A DNA stretch of 64,000 nucleotides from Ancylostoma caninum (GCA_037903475.1 JBAJFG010000047.1:4316001-4380000), one strand, 5' to 3'. Positions 1-17,388 are shown, counted from the stretch's first letter. The notes: a model not told the origin generated them from the sequence alone. Numbers and translations: made by a program.

Positions 1-209
1 CCGCTTCCAATGTCTTTACATTTCCAAGAGACTGCGGGGACGACGGGTAGAGCTGTTGCTGAAGGGGACAGGATTTTTGTTTTCTGGAAAGTTCTGAAAC
101 TAGGAATATTTGCTTATGGAAATTTGTGAAAAAAAATCCCCGCTTCAACCATCAGTGATAAATAAAAAAAATTATCTGGACATTGATGGTTGTATGTGGC
201 CTCTGTCCG

Positions 210-1560
210 TCCATTCGTTTCATCCAATTCGTTCATTCCATCCATTCATTCATTCATTCCATCATTCATTCATTCATTAATTCCATCATTCATTCTATCA
301 TTCATTCATTCAGTCATTCCATTCATTCCATTCATTCATTCTTTCATTCATTCACACATTCATTCATTCATTCACTCCATTCCATTCATTCCATTCATTC
401 ATTCATTCATTCCATCATTCATTCATTCATTCATTCATTCATTCATTCAATCAATCATTCATTCCATTCCATTCCATTCCATTCATTCATTCCATTCATT
501 CATTCATTCATTCATTCATTCATTCATTCATTCATTCATTTCATTCATTTCATTCATTCAATCAATCATTCATTCATTCCATTCATTCATTCATTCATTC
601 ATTCATTCATTCATTCATTCATTCATTCATTCATTCATTCATTTCATTCATTCAATCAATCATTCATTCATTCCATTCATTCATTCATTCATTCATTCCA
701 TTCATTCATTCATTCATTCCATTCCATTCCATTCCATTCATTTCATTCATTCAATCAATCATTCGTTGCATTCATTCATTCATTCATTCATTCATTCATT
801 CATTCATTCATTCATTCATTCATTCATTCATTCATTCATTCATTCATTCATTCATTCATTCATTCATTTCATTCATTTTCATTCATTCATTCATTCATTC
901 ATTCATTCATTCATTCATTCATTCATTCATTCATTCATTCATTCATTCATTCATTCATTCATTCATTCATTCATTCATTCATTCATTCATTCATTCATTT
1001 CATTCATTCAATCAATCATTCATTCATTCCATTCATTCATTCATTCATTCATTCATTCATTCATTCATTCATTCATTCATTCATTCATTCATTTCATTCA
1101 TTCAATCAATCATTCATTCATTCCATTCATTCATTCATTCATTCATTCCATTCATTCATTCATTCATTCCATTCCATTCCATTCCATTCATTTCATTCAT
1201 TCAATCAATCATTCGTTGCATTCATTCATTCATTCATTCATTCATTCATTCATTCATTCATTCATTCATTCATTCATTCATTCATTCATTCATTCATTCA
1301 TTCATTCATTCATTCATTCCATTCATTCATTCATTCATTCATTCCATTCATTCATTCATTCATTCCATTCCATTCCATTCCATTCATTTCATTCATTCAA
1401 TCAATCATTCGTTGCATTCATTCATTCATTCATTCATTCATTCATTCATTCATTCATTCATTCATTCATTCATTCATTCATTCATTCATTCATTCATTCA
1501 TTCATTCATTCATTTATTCCATTCATCCAGTCATTCCACTAATTCATTCCTTCATTCTTA
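210..1560. repeat. (ATTC)n satellite with higher-order structure
   Basis: About 1.35 kb of nearly uninterrupted ATTC/CATT units, with variants ATTCC, ATTTC and CAATCAATC. The variants are ordered: a block ending in CAATCAATCATTCGTTGC occurs at about 750-770, 1200-1220 and 1395-1417, and the first two copies are preceded by the same run of ATTCC units, giving a partial duplication of about 450 bp. A 4-bp repeat reads as a 12-bp, four-residue period in every frame, which creates long spurious open frames of the FIHS type. Confidence 0.97.
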
Positions 1561-2576
1561 TCTTACTTTTGTTCCCTATTATCTTAATGTAACGTGTCTT
1601 CCATGTCAGGATCGTATGTATCAATTCTTCTAGAAATTTCCGAAGTTACTGATTGATATTGAAGACGGAGAAAATATATTTTTAGCAGAGAATAGCAGCA
1701 CATGCTGAAAAAGGCATGAAATTCGGTTAAATTCTGGAGCATTCATAAGATTTTCCTATTTCTATCAACTGTGAGGTTTTATGATACAATATGATCCCTT
1801 GCTCTTGAAGTCTATCCACTAACCTTGTGATTGCAGTGTAATTTATTGAATGGAGGCGGAACTGGGGGAAAGTAGAAATGGGTTGTCCTTGTAAAGGCTA
1901 CAGGATGCCGCTGACTACCTAAATGTTGCTGTGAAAGTGAATAAGCGATGAAAATTCGCGATTCTTCAGCTATCCACAGTGATCTATCGATTCTTGCAAG
2001 GTGACTTAAGTAAGATAGGTGAGTAACCCCGATGAGCAATGTGAAAGGAACGGCGATTGAGGGTTTTTTATGGTGCCAAGGACAGGTTTAGTACGTTCCA
2101 TTAGTTGTGAAATCGACAGTGACTTCGTTTCTCCATCAACTCAAAGAGAAGGGATGAGGGTGGACATTGAATGCCTGTGCAATTTATACCAAGAATTTTC
2201 AATTTCAAAGGGTTTTCGCTCATATTTGCTTACAAAGACATAATAACAAAAATTAGTTCCTGATGTGCCACGGTTTCTTTAAATTACCTTGTGTGAGTTA
2301 GAATCTCCGTCGAAGTTTCATTCTTTCAAATTGCTATTTTCGTATACTCCCATTAATATGAAATGAAAAAATGGACAGTGGGTTGAAAATTTCTGAAAAA
2401 AATTTCTTTACTCACTTATTTTCATAACATACGCCTGAAAATATGTTTTGTCATTCTCTGTCTCGTTCTACTGTGCTTTCACCCCATCTGTTTTTTTTCA
2501 TCTCTCTCGTCTTTGTGGCTATCTCTATCTATTGCCTCCATCCAACGCTTTTTTCTGAACTCCATCCTTCTGTTTC

Positions 2577-2577
<1 letters not shown>
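1561..2577. other. Intergenic, no gene seen
   Basis: Unique AT-rich sequence between the ATTC satellite and the CT microsatellite. I see no splice-bounded coding exon, RNA gene or inverted repeat in it. Confidence 0.6.

Positions 2578-2580
<3 letters not shown>

Positions 2581-2618
<38 letters not shown>
2581..2618. repeat. (CT)n microsatellite
   Basis: An uninterrupted run of 19 CT dinucleotides inside a wider pyrimidine-rich tract (about 2450-2850). Open frames over it are Ser/Leu-rich artefacts. Confidence 0.95.
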
Positions 2619-2622
<4 letters not shown>

Positions 2623-2923
2623 ACTCAACGCACGTTCTTATTCTCATTCTTCTTGCTTACAGCTTACATTCGTACATCAGATGCTTGCCCAGTTCCTTTC
2701 ATATTCCGTATTCCTCAATGTCTATTTTTCATCCCTTCTCTGTGCGCGCGCCTTTCTTTTTCCTCTTCCTCCTACTCGCTCCTCTATTCGCTTACCATTT
2801 CCATTTTTTTCTGTCCTTTCTAATACGTACTTTGTTCTTTGTATACTCATCTCACCATGTGTTCCCCATTTAACACATCTAATATTCTTATTCTCCAGGT
2901 GTGCCGTCTTGGCTCATTTGCAC

Positions 2924-2990
2924 TTCTGTCTGTCTGCCTGTCTTTCTATCTGTCTGTCTGTCTATTTATGTCTGTCCGTTTGTCGGTTTG
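2924..2990. repeat. Degenerate (TCTG)n tract
   Basis: Repeated TCTG/TCTA units with scattered substitutions. A second similar tract lies at 4190-4240. Both are low-complexity and non-coding. Confidence 0.85.
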
Positions 2991-3101
2991 TTCATGTGCC
3001 TGTGTTTTGGTTTGCCGTCCTACCTACTGCATTTTTACATATTTTCGCGACTTTCGCCCATTTTTGCTTGTCCGCAGGACGGATTATAAACGTTGGATGT
3101 G

Positions 3102-4025
3102 TTAGATTGGTGCCTAATTAATGCGGCTTTTTTCACGAGTCCTTTTCTCTTTGAAAATTAATGTTTCTCGAGCGGTTTTTCATATAAATAATCCTCTTCT
3201 TTCACTCAGTAAAGATGCCATCGAAAATCATATCTACATTTACCATGGCATGCTCTACCACTAAGGGAAAGCTTGGAATGCAGCACAGTCATACCGCTAT
3301 CTCAACAAAATTTTGACTGAAGAAAAATCAGCAAAGCCGAGTAGGAAAATATTTAAGTAGTTCAAATAGGAAGGTACAATCCTACAGATGAAGAATGAAG
3401 AGCTCTACGTTCAAATTTCGATGGCCAATAACTCTAGGCAGCCGTGGAAGGGAAGGGGGTTCGATTAACGAGATTCCTCAGAAATGGAGTCTGGTCATTT
3501 TGCTACAGAAAACCAGTGGAAATTCGAACGTTGTTCTTTGCTTGAAGTTCGAGTAGACCCATATAGCCAGTCTTCATGCTTTTCTGAGCTCTTTAAAAGG
3601 AACAACCATGGTCGAATGATCCATATTGAAGAGCTCGGTCAGCATTTTCGTTGTCAAGCTTTCGTCCTCTTTCAGGCTGCCCAAAATTCGTAGTGCTTGG
3701 AATTTGATGGCCAGCCTCTTCTTTCCTCATCTGTGAAGGTTGTACATATCTTATGAATATGAACAATCTTTTAACTTAGCCTCGCTGACTAGTCGATCTT
3801 TGAAAGGCTCACTGGGATCGTGGAATGACTGTGCTGCATTCCAATATTTCCCGGAGTGATTGAGCATATTATAACGGATATGGATGCGGCTTTCGAGGCT
3901 TTCGATAGCGCCTTGAATAAATGGAAAGAGAGGATTGTTTTCATGAAAAAACCATTTGAAAAGCTTCAATTTTCATCGAGGAAAGGAGTCGTGAAAAAAG
4001 CCGCATCAGTTATGCACCAACCTAA
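3102..4025. mobile_element. Long fold-back element with mariner-type ends
   Basis: Two arms of roughly 340 bp (about 3102-3450 and 3685-4025) are inverted copies of each other at an estimated 70-80% identity, separated by about 230 bp. The right end read inward begins TTAGGTTGGTGCATAACTG and the left end TTAGATTGGTGCCTAATTA; this start is typical of mariner terminal repeats. The right end is followed by TA, as expected for the target duplication, while the left flank is TG. The arms share matching peptide-like stretches (for example WNAAQS on opposite strands), so they may derive from a captured or duplicated coding segment, but both carry stops. No intact transposase is present. Confidence 0.75.
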
Positions 4026-4811
4026 TAAATTGTCTTGTTTGTGTACTATGGCTGTAGTCTTTCATCTACAGGTTTTTTTTTCGCAAAACAGAATATCATG
4101 CGAAGTCCCTTTGTTCGCTAACATACATTGGAGCCAGCTGTTACGAAATGATCGACGAAGGGATCCGGCCTATGTGGCCGGGTTATCCTTCTGTCTGTCT
4201 GTCTGTTCGCTTGTCTTTGTCTGTTTGTCTCTCTCTGTCATTTCGTCCCTCTACCTGTGTCTCTGCCTTGCTGGCTGAGCGATTGTGCGACTTCTATTTC
4301 CTTATCCATCTCTGTATTTTTCTCACTGGCTCTCTATTCTCTGCATATTCTCTGCCTTCATTAACCCTTTTTTATTATATTTCATTTCATTTTAAGGAAG
4401 TCGAGTGTTACGTAGTGTGTTTGGTGTGGAGCAAGCTTACTGAAATCTTTTATTCTTCATTAGCCACAAATAAATAGAACGGCAGAAAATCACCTGATTG
4501 TCCAAGAGATTTAACGGTCAGCAGTGATTTCCTGCAACGCTCACCCCTCCAATGAACAATGATCGATTGCAGTGTTTGGTGAATATAGCATGACAATAAA
4601 TTCCGATACTAGAAGGATCCATAAATCAATTTCTTGAAAAATGCTGGAGGGGAAAAGAGAATTAGTGCTATCGTATTCAGGCTGTGCACACTTAGGCGTA
4701 GGGCTGGGCTAAACGACAAGTTTAGGCTGCCAGGCAAAAGCCTACGACCACTCTTAGCTTCAGCCTCCCATCTCCGTTCTTGCCATGCTACACAAAGCTG
4801 TTCCTTTGCAG
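4026..4811. other. Intergenic / upstream of the PPP1R16-like gene
   Basis: No firm exon. A weak candidate first exon for the downstream gene is 4552-4571: an ATG followed by codons for NNDRL, ending in phase 2 before a GT, which would join in frame to the exon at 4812. Its donor (GTGTTT) is poor, so this is only a suggestion. The stretch 4680-4745 contains several TTAGGC/TAGGCT-like words. Confidence 0.35.
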
Positions 4812-9736
<4,925 letters not shown>

Positions 9737-11504
9737 GGTTACAAGGAGTACATAGTGTAGGATTCACAAAAGGAGACAGACATGATCCTTTAACACTTAA
9801 AAACTTTCAGGAGTAGCTGAGCGGTCGATTACTGGTAGCTCAAGCATCCAGGATCTCATCGATTACACAAAAATCAAATCTCGTACAACGTGAAGTAGAT
9901 AGACTGGAGGATAGAGGTGAAATAATGACCCATTCAGTTAAATGGAGAGGTCTAACACCCTAGGAGGGCAAGCAGTCGAGCTTCAACAACCTGAGACTAA
10001 CGTGACCATGAGGTGAATCCAGTTTCTGGTCCATGAGATACTCATAACAGAGCGTAGAAGGCGAATGAGACTGTAGTGAAAGGATGATTACAGTTTCAAG
10101 GCAATAAGATATCCTAAATTCACATTAAACTCGCCCGGGCCATTGCCTTTAATACGTTTCTCAACAGAGCTGCTGAGATTTATGTAATATAGCCCATAAT
10201 TTGTTTGAGGACTTCGAATGCAGAACTGTTTCATGTATTTCGCTTGAATAATGAGTGAATGTCCCAATGTTAGCTACCAAGTTACACGAAGCAATTACGA
10301 GCAAAGTATTTATACTTGGCAGGTATGGATATGACATATCTCATGGTAATCCCTTTCACACATGGTAGAATTTACCGTGAGTAACGATAGGATTCTTCAA
10401 TTTGAATGCTCACATCTCAGCTCTAAGATAATGTGATCGGACGAAAGTAATGGTCAAAGTAGGTGCTAACATACATAAGTTCTTAGGCTTATTTCAATTG
10501 CAAATTCTTTCCACGCATTGCCATTTTCCCGCAACTTGCTCTATGTATACCATTCGAAAGCGCTTTCCTTACTCCACAACACCATGATCATGCGGCTTCT
10601 CAGAATTATTTATTTAATTTTTGGGTTTACGGAGAAATACGCTAATCCTAGAAAGAAAAAAGAGCGCCATATCTTCTTTGTATTCAATACGAACCAGAAA
10701 GCACCCGATGGTCTTCGAACGCGGAAGTTCTGTAGAATATGAAGGCAGAAGAACTATTCATCGAACTCTCGGAGGGCCAGTTAGACATTGTTGGCAAGGG
10801 TAGGGGACGTGTTGTCATGGGTCACGAAGACTAGACCCTTGCGATTGCCTCCTCTCGACTGAATTACCTTGATGAAACATTACATTAGTGAAGACTGAGA
10901 GATTCCGGGATGACGAACACCGGCCGGATACGTTTCAGCAGCAGTTATACAGCGAGGTGAAAGCTTATTTGTCGCCCTACGAGCTGCATTCGCCCCGTAA
11001 AGGCTGTGTTTCGGAGGCGAAGAACTGGTTTGCATGTCTCAAACCTAGGATCGCAGCTCAATCTGGGCGCAAAGCTGTGTTTCTACTTGGGTAAATTGGT
11101 GCTTACCCAGGCTCATCCAAAAATAGTCCCGAACGCGTACGCGCTTGCCGCGATAGCGCTTGGTGGACGCGGGTCGCTACGTGGCAAGGAGCAGGTAGAA
11201 CGCAGGTTAAACGACACTACAGTCAATCTTGCGGTAAACAGCCTCCCCCCCCCCAAAAAAAAAACGCAACCGAAACACGGGGTTTGCTGCTTTTAGCAGT
11301 TGGAATGCAACAGTTCTTCCTCTACCAGCAATGTCTGCCTTCCATTTCTTGGGGGTGTGGCTTGGCAGGTTCTGCTGTGTTTGCCTTATCCAGTTATCTG
11401 AGGATGATGCCCTCTAAACCATAGGATTCCTCTCAAGCCATTCCCATATGTTAATGAAAGAAATTTTTTGTTCATCGAATGGTTGATATCATCGAGGCCA
11501 AATA

Positions 11505-12729
11505 CTAGCTTGACGAGAAAGTAATGTCTAAAATTTGCGTCTTTTTTTGTTTTTATTTTAACTTTGATCAATAGCATACTCAATCAGCAATATGGTCACC
11601 CATTTTTAAGTACTTATGGCAGTGCTCCACCTATTGGGCAGGGCACTGATTCTCTTCTCCCAGGTGTGCGGCGTCTGGGAGTCGAAGAGCCCAGCAACCG
11701 CCGTATTGACATCATAAAATCTAGTAAAGGATTTGTTATAAAGGAAAGCCTTAATAGGACGGAACAAATGGTAACCAGATGGGCTAGGTCAGTAGGGAGA
11801 GTAGGGTGGGTGAAGTACGGTATTCCACCCCAGCTTGGCTAGTTTGGATTGCGTCTCGATGGCAATGTGAAGGAGAGCGTTGTCATGGAGGAAGTGTACC
11901 GAAGTCCTTCTGTGCTGTTTTTTTAGGACGGCACTAGCCAGTTCCTGGAGCTGATTGGCGTATGTGGTAGCGGTGACCGTCCTGCCTTGTGGGAGCAGCT
12001 CGTAGTACAGCATTCCTTTGGCATCCCAGAAGTAGCAAAGCAGGACCTTCTTGTTGTGGAGGTCGGGTTTGAGATGTGTTGGGGGCTCTTCTCGTGGGAC
12101 CCAGACGGCAGGACGGGCGTTGGGGTCGTAGAGAATCCATTTCTCATCTCCTGTCACCAGTCCTTCCAGGAACTCTTTGTTGTATGGGAGAGACTGAGAA
12201 ATGCTTAGGCGGCTCATTCTGGCATGGTCGGTCAGTTGGTGAGCGATCCATCTTGCTAAAACCTTCCGGTAACCAAGCTCATGAAGGTGGTTTTCTACAG
12301 TCCGATGACTGCATCCAAGCTCGCTCTCCAGATCGCGCACACTCATTTCCGGATCCTCCTTGATAGCCGTTAGCAGAGCTGAGTTGTCGAGTGATGTGAT
12401 CGGCCAGTACGAGGTCGTTCCTCCCCTCTGGGAATGAATGAACCAACAGGGTGTAGTGCGTTCCTTCACGAAGATCTATCTGAATGCAGCGTTGATGTTA
12501 GCAGCCGCCATTGCCGCAGAAGTGCCGCGAAGCCACTCGTAGAAGCACAACGAAGGAAGACAGTTCTTTCCGATTTCATGCATAATTGAAGCGGTAGTCT
12601 TGCTACATTGATATGATAGCTCCGAAAATGCTCTCTAAAATTATGTAGGTCAGACCCTGTACCGATTGACTTTCCGAACGAAAGGGGAGGGGTAGAGAAT
12701 TTTTGAACATTCCTCTCTCAAAAACCTAA
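11505..12729 (-). mobile_element. Full-length mariner-family transposon, inactive
   Basis: A 1225-bp element flanked by TA on both sides (11503-11504 and 12730-12731). The right end read inward starts TTAGGTTTTTGAGAGAGGAA and the left end CTAGCTTGACGAGAAAGTAA, imperfect terminal inverted repeats. The transposase relic is on the minus strand. Size, TA target and terminal sequence fit the Tc1/mariner superfamily. It may be related to the hookworm element bandit, but that would need an alignment. Confidence 0.88.
11640..12525 (-). pseudogene. Mariner transposase (DD34D), frameshifted
   Basis: Minus-strand reading shows the mariner order: NINAAF near the N terminus, a helix-turn-helix (ELGCSHRTVENHLHELGY), WIAHQL, first catalytic Asp in TGDEKWILY, WVPREE, second Asp in HDNALLHIA, and HPPYSP just before the third Asp. 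After SP the frame hits a stop, and the YHLF block that follows is in another frame, so the third catalytic residue is disrupted. A stop also follows NINAAF. The protein cannot be made as it stands. Confidence 0.9.
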
Positions 12730-13722
12730 TACATCCCCTTTGAACTTGGAAGAACGCTGGTTATCGCTTACTTCAAGCAAAATATCTCTTTTGTACTCAG
12801 CACGGGTCGCTTGAGTAGCTTTGCTTACTTTCGAACTTCAAGTGAATGTCGGTGGAGGCAGGTGAGTGGGTAGTGTTGTTTTTTATTGTGTCACTACTCT
12901 ATTCCGTGTGCTTGAAATTTCAGTAAATTGTTGCTTCGAAAAAAACGATTACAGCATTATTGTAAGCGCGAACAGCGTTTTCGAATCATACATAAAATAT
13001 GTCTAAAAGACAAAGAATTGTTGGAGAATCCTACAGTTAAAAAATAAATGAAGCTCAAGGAAGATTGTCAACTTTCAATAGTTGGCGAGACGTTCAGAGA
13101 GTGCGTACGATATAGAGAGCATACTGAAGGGCTGGTCCACAATTACTGCCTTGACTTTGACTCTTCTTCTCGTAACTGGTCTCATCGATATTATTTTTAC
13201 TTGTTCTAGTAACCATTCATGACGTTTAAAAATTAAATCTATTCGGAAGCTGATTGTGAAACCGAAGGACACCAAGGAAATAGTACAGGCGGTCTAGTGC
13301 TTGATGCAAAATCAGAAGCGTAGGAATTCATAAACTTAGAACAAGTTAACAATATTGATGCGTATCTCTCACTCGAATACCTCTTTCTTTTTTCCTATTA
13401 GATGCCACTTGAGCTTCAATGTTTCATGCAGCTATGCATACCTCTCTTCTCCTATGAGCTCATGAGACGTTCTCCTCAATATTGCAAAGAATCGGGTTAA
13501 AGGGCCGCTTCTCTTCTTTGAGAATACGTGTGGAACGACTGCTGCGTACATACCTGCGTCAAGTTTGGACCTCATTCATAATTTATATTTTTTTTGTTAG
13601 AATATATTTAGTTTTCATAGCTAGGAGTGATCAAGGATACATTTGAAAGACACGAGGTTTACTCTTAACTCACCATGATTAGCATTGTTTTTGTATAATC
13701 AGAGGAAGACTTTGATGGATTT
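12730..13722. other. Intergenic, nothing recognised
   Basis: AT-rich sequence with no splice-bounded exon, repeat or RNA gene that I can support. Confidence 0.5.
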
Positions 13723-14209
13723 TTATGGCCACATAAGGATAATTAAAAAGCCTAATAAGGGCGATGGAAACACAAAAAGAATAATGTCACCATGAATAGT
13801 ATTGACTTCTGAATAGTGAGAAGATGTGGGATTTTTCAAGGCATAACGAATATAGGCGAAACAGAGAAACAAATTAATAATGGCCGCAAAAACAGTTGTA
13901 AGCACGTGATACCGAACATCCACTATATAGAGCGGATAGGTTTACAGGAAATCAATGGAACAGAAAGGAGCATCAAAGAAGAAAGTCAATGAAATCGAAC
14001 ATTAAGAGGAAATCGAAGGAAGAATGGACTTGCTCACGTTTTCGTTGGCAGCGACCACGCAGCATCGAGATGTGACTCTTCCACACTTGTTCTTCCTGAG
14101 TTGTTGACGGAATTGGAGATCGTGGAAAGGGCACATCTATGTGTTTTGCAAAGACACCTGCCGAATTTGTTTCTAACAATGTGCTCAACATTTTTGCACT
14201 AAACGCCAT
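13723..14209 (-). CDS. Candidate small two-TM membrane protein
   Basis: Two minus-strand exons fit together: 14038-14209 (ATG at 14207-14209, ending phase 1 before GTGAGC) and 13723-13922 (acceptor CTATATAG, stop at 13723-13725), about 123 residues. Exon 1 is polar and basic (begins MAFSAKMLSTLL, ends GRCQRK). Exon 2 has two hydrophobic helices, TTVFAAIINLFLCFAYI and IILFVFPSPLLGFLIIL, with a short cytoplasmic or lumenal tail. I do not recognise the family. Support is the matching splice phase, a good donor and the membrane-like pattern; there is no homology evidence. Confidence 0.42.
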
Positions 14210-16168
14210 TGTTTTTTTTTTTCTGGACGATGAATGCCATTATTCACTTGAGTGGCTTCTTCGTGATTAGTGATTTTTTTCTTGGTTCACCTCTTTGTGA
14301 ACGTTGAAGTTGGTAGAGGACCGTGGTTTCCTCGACTCCTATGAAATGTGTCACGTTCTTTTCTGGATTCCCTATTGCGGTGAGCCATTAGGCTCTTGCC
14401 TTAGCTGGCTCTTCGCTGAGCGTTTGTCTTCATAGTCTTGGATTGGATCACCAACCGCGTATGAACCACGATGCTTCATCCACAAGGCAGCATGCGCAGC
14501 TGTTTGGGTGCATTGTCCATCTCCTTCTTTCTCACTTCGACAAGCTTGGCTGCGGAAAAGACAAATAGGGTATGCACAGTGGAAACAATTGGTCCGTTTA
14601 CAAAAGAATATAGCCGGAGAAATGATCTCCTTCTGCCGTTAAAATCCTTCACCGTGAACTTGGTCAAACTTTTAGTCTCTCTTTGTTGATGAAACAACAC
14701 TAGTATGAGTAAGACTCACAGAATGAATAAAGGGTACGCCACCATGACATGTTTTTACAGTTGAATGAACCGTGCCGAAGTAGCGCGGTTCCTGCTCCTC
14801 CTGTGGGCCATTTTATTTTTCCTCAAATCTGCCCATCTCCAACACATGCGGTACTGGCGTAGCTTCATCGAGTGACCGATTTTGGGAGATCCAATTGTGC
14901 AAGAGGAGTCAGGTGTTCAGTAGGAAAATATCGTCCTTCACCTGAAATGAACTGTTTGTGTATTTTTTCAAAATAAGTGGGGTCTCCAAAACGGCGGAGA
15001 CCCCACTTTTTTCCCACGCCCCACCCCCCTCCCGCTCACTTTCTGCGTCCGCCACTGCCAGTGAGTGTGACTTTTCGCACATCTGGGTGAGCAGAGTCAC
15101 CGATGATATTTATCATTCGACGTAATCTATCCTCCTCCCTCGACTTTCATCATTCACATTGTTTCTGACTGCTTAGATGACCCTTTCACCCATCGCATCA
15201 GGGACAACACGATCCGTCCGAAGATCGTACTTACTCTCTGCCTTCTTCTTGGTGAATTTTTTTCCAACATTTTGCTCATTAGGAGATCCCACATGCTGAT
15301 CAAGAACATGGCATGCATTCCATTTTGGATCGCAGTATTGAAGGATCAGTGAGGGCGTACCGTTGATACTCTGGATCTATGCTCTATTAGAATCTTGTCG
15401 AATTTTAAAGCGGTGAACACGTGTATGACATCCACTTTATGCCGTCACGCGTTGTCAAGCGGCTACTGTAAGCATACTGTAACCACAGCTTTTCTTCCGC
15501 AATCAGCCGAAACTTTACGAATTATAACCGCGATTGATAAAAAGAACAAGTGCGAAGAAGCAGCTAGCAGAAAAGGCGGTATCATCAATCTTTTGGTATT
15601 GGTTCTCATCGCATCTCATCGCATCGCTCATTCTCATCATCACAACTTTCAGACTCGACCGTACCTACTGCAAACATTTTGTTTTAAGCTTCCAAGTAGA
15701 GGGTTCTTAGGCTGTAGGAAAGTTCCAGCTCAATGAAAGTGATGAACTCTTCTAAACGAACAAATTGCGAAATTTCTGTGAGTGCCTCCCTCAATCCATT
15801 GACGACCGAGCGGCTCACCGGTGAGCTTTTCCTTTTTGCATGTCTCAGTTTGCGAGATCAGAAAGCCTAAGTGATCGCGGCGGCTTTTCTGAGTAACATC
15901 GTAGTAGCAATTCTAAACCAGAACGACTACAAAAAAAACTACACTGGAATTTTTACAAAAATTACGGAGCTGAGAAAAGAGTCAAAACGTGTCGGAATGT
16001 GGAAATGCGCGGAAAGTGCGCAGTCCTCAATAGGTCAAGGTGCAGTGTGATGTTTAGGTTATTTTGCGTGATCATTCTCCTGAGGTATTTGGAATTGAAA
16101 AGAGATTACGAATTCTGGACGTTGAATTGAAGACGTGAAGCTTCTAGTTTTTTTGGTATTCCTTTATA
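14210..16168. other. Intergenic, one dispersed repeat
   Basis: Apart from the GC-rich hairpin repeat at 14970-15062 I see no supported gene. An open frame at 15395-15736 (+) lacks any recognisable motif. Confidence 0.45.
14970..15062. repeat. Dispersed GC-rich hairpin repeat, copy 1
   Basis: Contains an 11-bp perfect stem, GTGGGGTCTCC (14977-14987) with GGAGACCCCAC (14996-15006), followed by a C-rich run and CACTTTCTGCGTCCGCCACTG. The same arrangement recurs at 38645-38735, so this is a family of dispersed repeats. Origin unknown. Confidence 0.7.
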
Positions 16169-16640
16169 TTAGGGTGGTGAGAAAGTCTTGAGTTGTTTGA
16201 AACTTTTTTTCTGTTTTATTTTATTGCTCAGCATACGATGAAATTTGCTCAACGGTATAATAACCATGGTTGGTCACTGCAGTGTCCCATCTAGTGGGCA
16301 GACCCCTTCTCCCATAAATGGGGAGACTGGCAGTCAGAGAAATCGCCGGCCTCTCCTTCAACATCTTCAACTTTAGTTAATTTTTCTTAGTTGGAATCGC
16401 CTAAAGGGAGCGAAATAAGTGGCAGAAGGGGTAATGTCAAAAGAATGGGGTGGGTGATGAACCGTGTCCCAGTCTAGCCCCTCCACTTTTTCACGGGTCT
16501 CTTTAGCTATATGGGGGCCTAGCGTCATCGTGGAGAAGGTGCACAGAATTTCATCTCGGCCGTTTTTCTCGAACAGTGTTCGCGACTTTCTGGAGCTGAT
16601 TGGCGTAAATGTTACCGGTGGCTCTGTGAGCTTGCTTCAC
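16169..16640 (-). mobile_element. Truncated mariner relic
   Basis: Starts TTAGGGTGGTGAGAAAGTC directly after TA (16167-16168), matching the left end of the 11.5-kb mariner in layout and sequence type. The block at about 16580-16625 (CTGGAGCTGATTGGCGTA) is nearly identical to the corresponding part of that transposase on the same strand. Similarity fades after about 16640 and no second end is found, so the element is 5' truncated and heavily decayed. Confidence 0.75.
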
Positions 16641-17279
16641 CGGTGTTCCAACCATGCCTCAAATTATCGGAGGTTTGTTTTATCACATCTCCTATTCCGG
16701 GCTACTGCGGGTCACCCGGAGCCGGCAAAATTAGTACTGCAACAGTGGAGGTCTATATTAGTCCACACTATAGCGCTAATAAATTCGCTTTGAGTCTGGA
16801 GATATGAGTTCAATGAGGAGCTAATGAATTTTATGAGGAGCTATGTTTTGGACCATATGTCGCAAGGGTAGAATGCTGCAGTTGGAGTTACTCCTGCGAA
16901 GCAGTGCACTCATGCCTACCAGCTGGGTAGACCAGCCATAGAAACTGTCTAGAGCGGTCCAAAAAAGAAGAAAATATAGGGAACTTTGTTCAGCTCTACC
17001 CATTTTCAAGCCAGTTTTATCATTCGTTTTAATAAAAAGGTCCAGTACAAAGTAACAGGACCGAGCTAACAGCGAGCTGTCCCATACCCCACTCTCTTAA
17101 CTATCAATAAACAAATTATAAAATACCAAGAAAAAACAATTGGAAAAATGGCTTAGCTTCCGTTTCGTACTTTACCTCAGAAGCTGACCTGAAAGCGTAG
17201 GACTTCCCCCAGTACTCATCAGTAAGGGAGGAGAAAGAAATCCCAAGCTTCAATCTGAAATATGAATCAAAAAACTCAC

Positions 17280-17388
17280 CAACTCGACTGCATCCTTGTC
17301 TTCTTCGTCTGCCGGGTGGGGGACTAGGAACGCAGGCTAGGGATAGAAGGAATAGAAATACTCTTGTGATACTGGGATTAATCTTCAA
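17280..17388 (-). CDS. Possible first exon of a secreted peptide
   Basis: The ATG at 17386-17388 opens a 36-codon stretch starting MKINPSITRVFLFLLSLACV, a textbook signal peptide, followed by PSPPP and a tetra-arginine that could be a prohormone cleavage site, then a good donor (GTGAGT) in phase 1. The next exon is unclear; joining to the nearest acceptor gives an immediate stop. It could be a short peptide precursor or chance. Confidence 0.33.

Noticed and set aside
183..1633. Long FIHS-repeat open frames in two or more frames
   Set aside because: They arise from a 4-bp satellite that has no stops; all frames give the same peptide period.
2443..3121. Several Ser/Leu/Cys-rich open frames
   Set aside because: They lie on CT and TCTG simple repeats.
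11085..11110. Resemblance to the spliced-leader sequence (ACTTGGGTAAATTGG)
   Set aside because: Only a short partial match to the SL1 complement, with no Sm site or SL RNA fold nearby.
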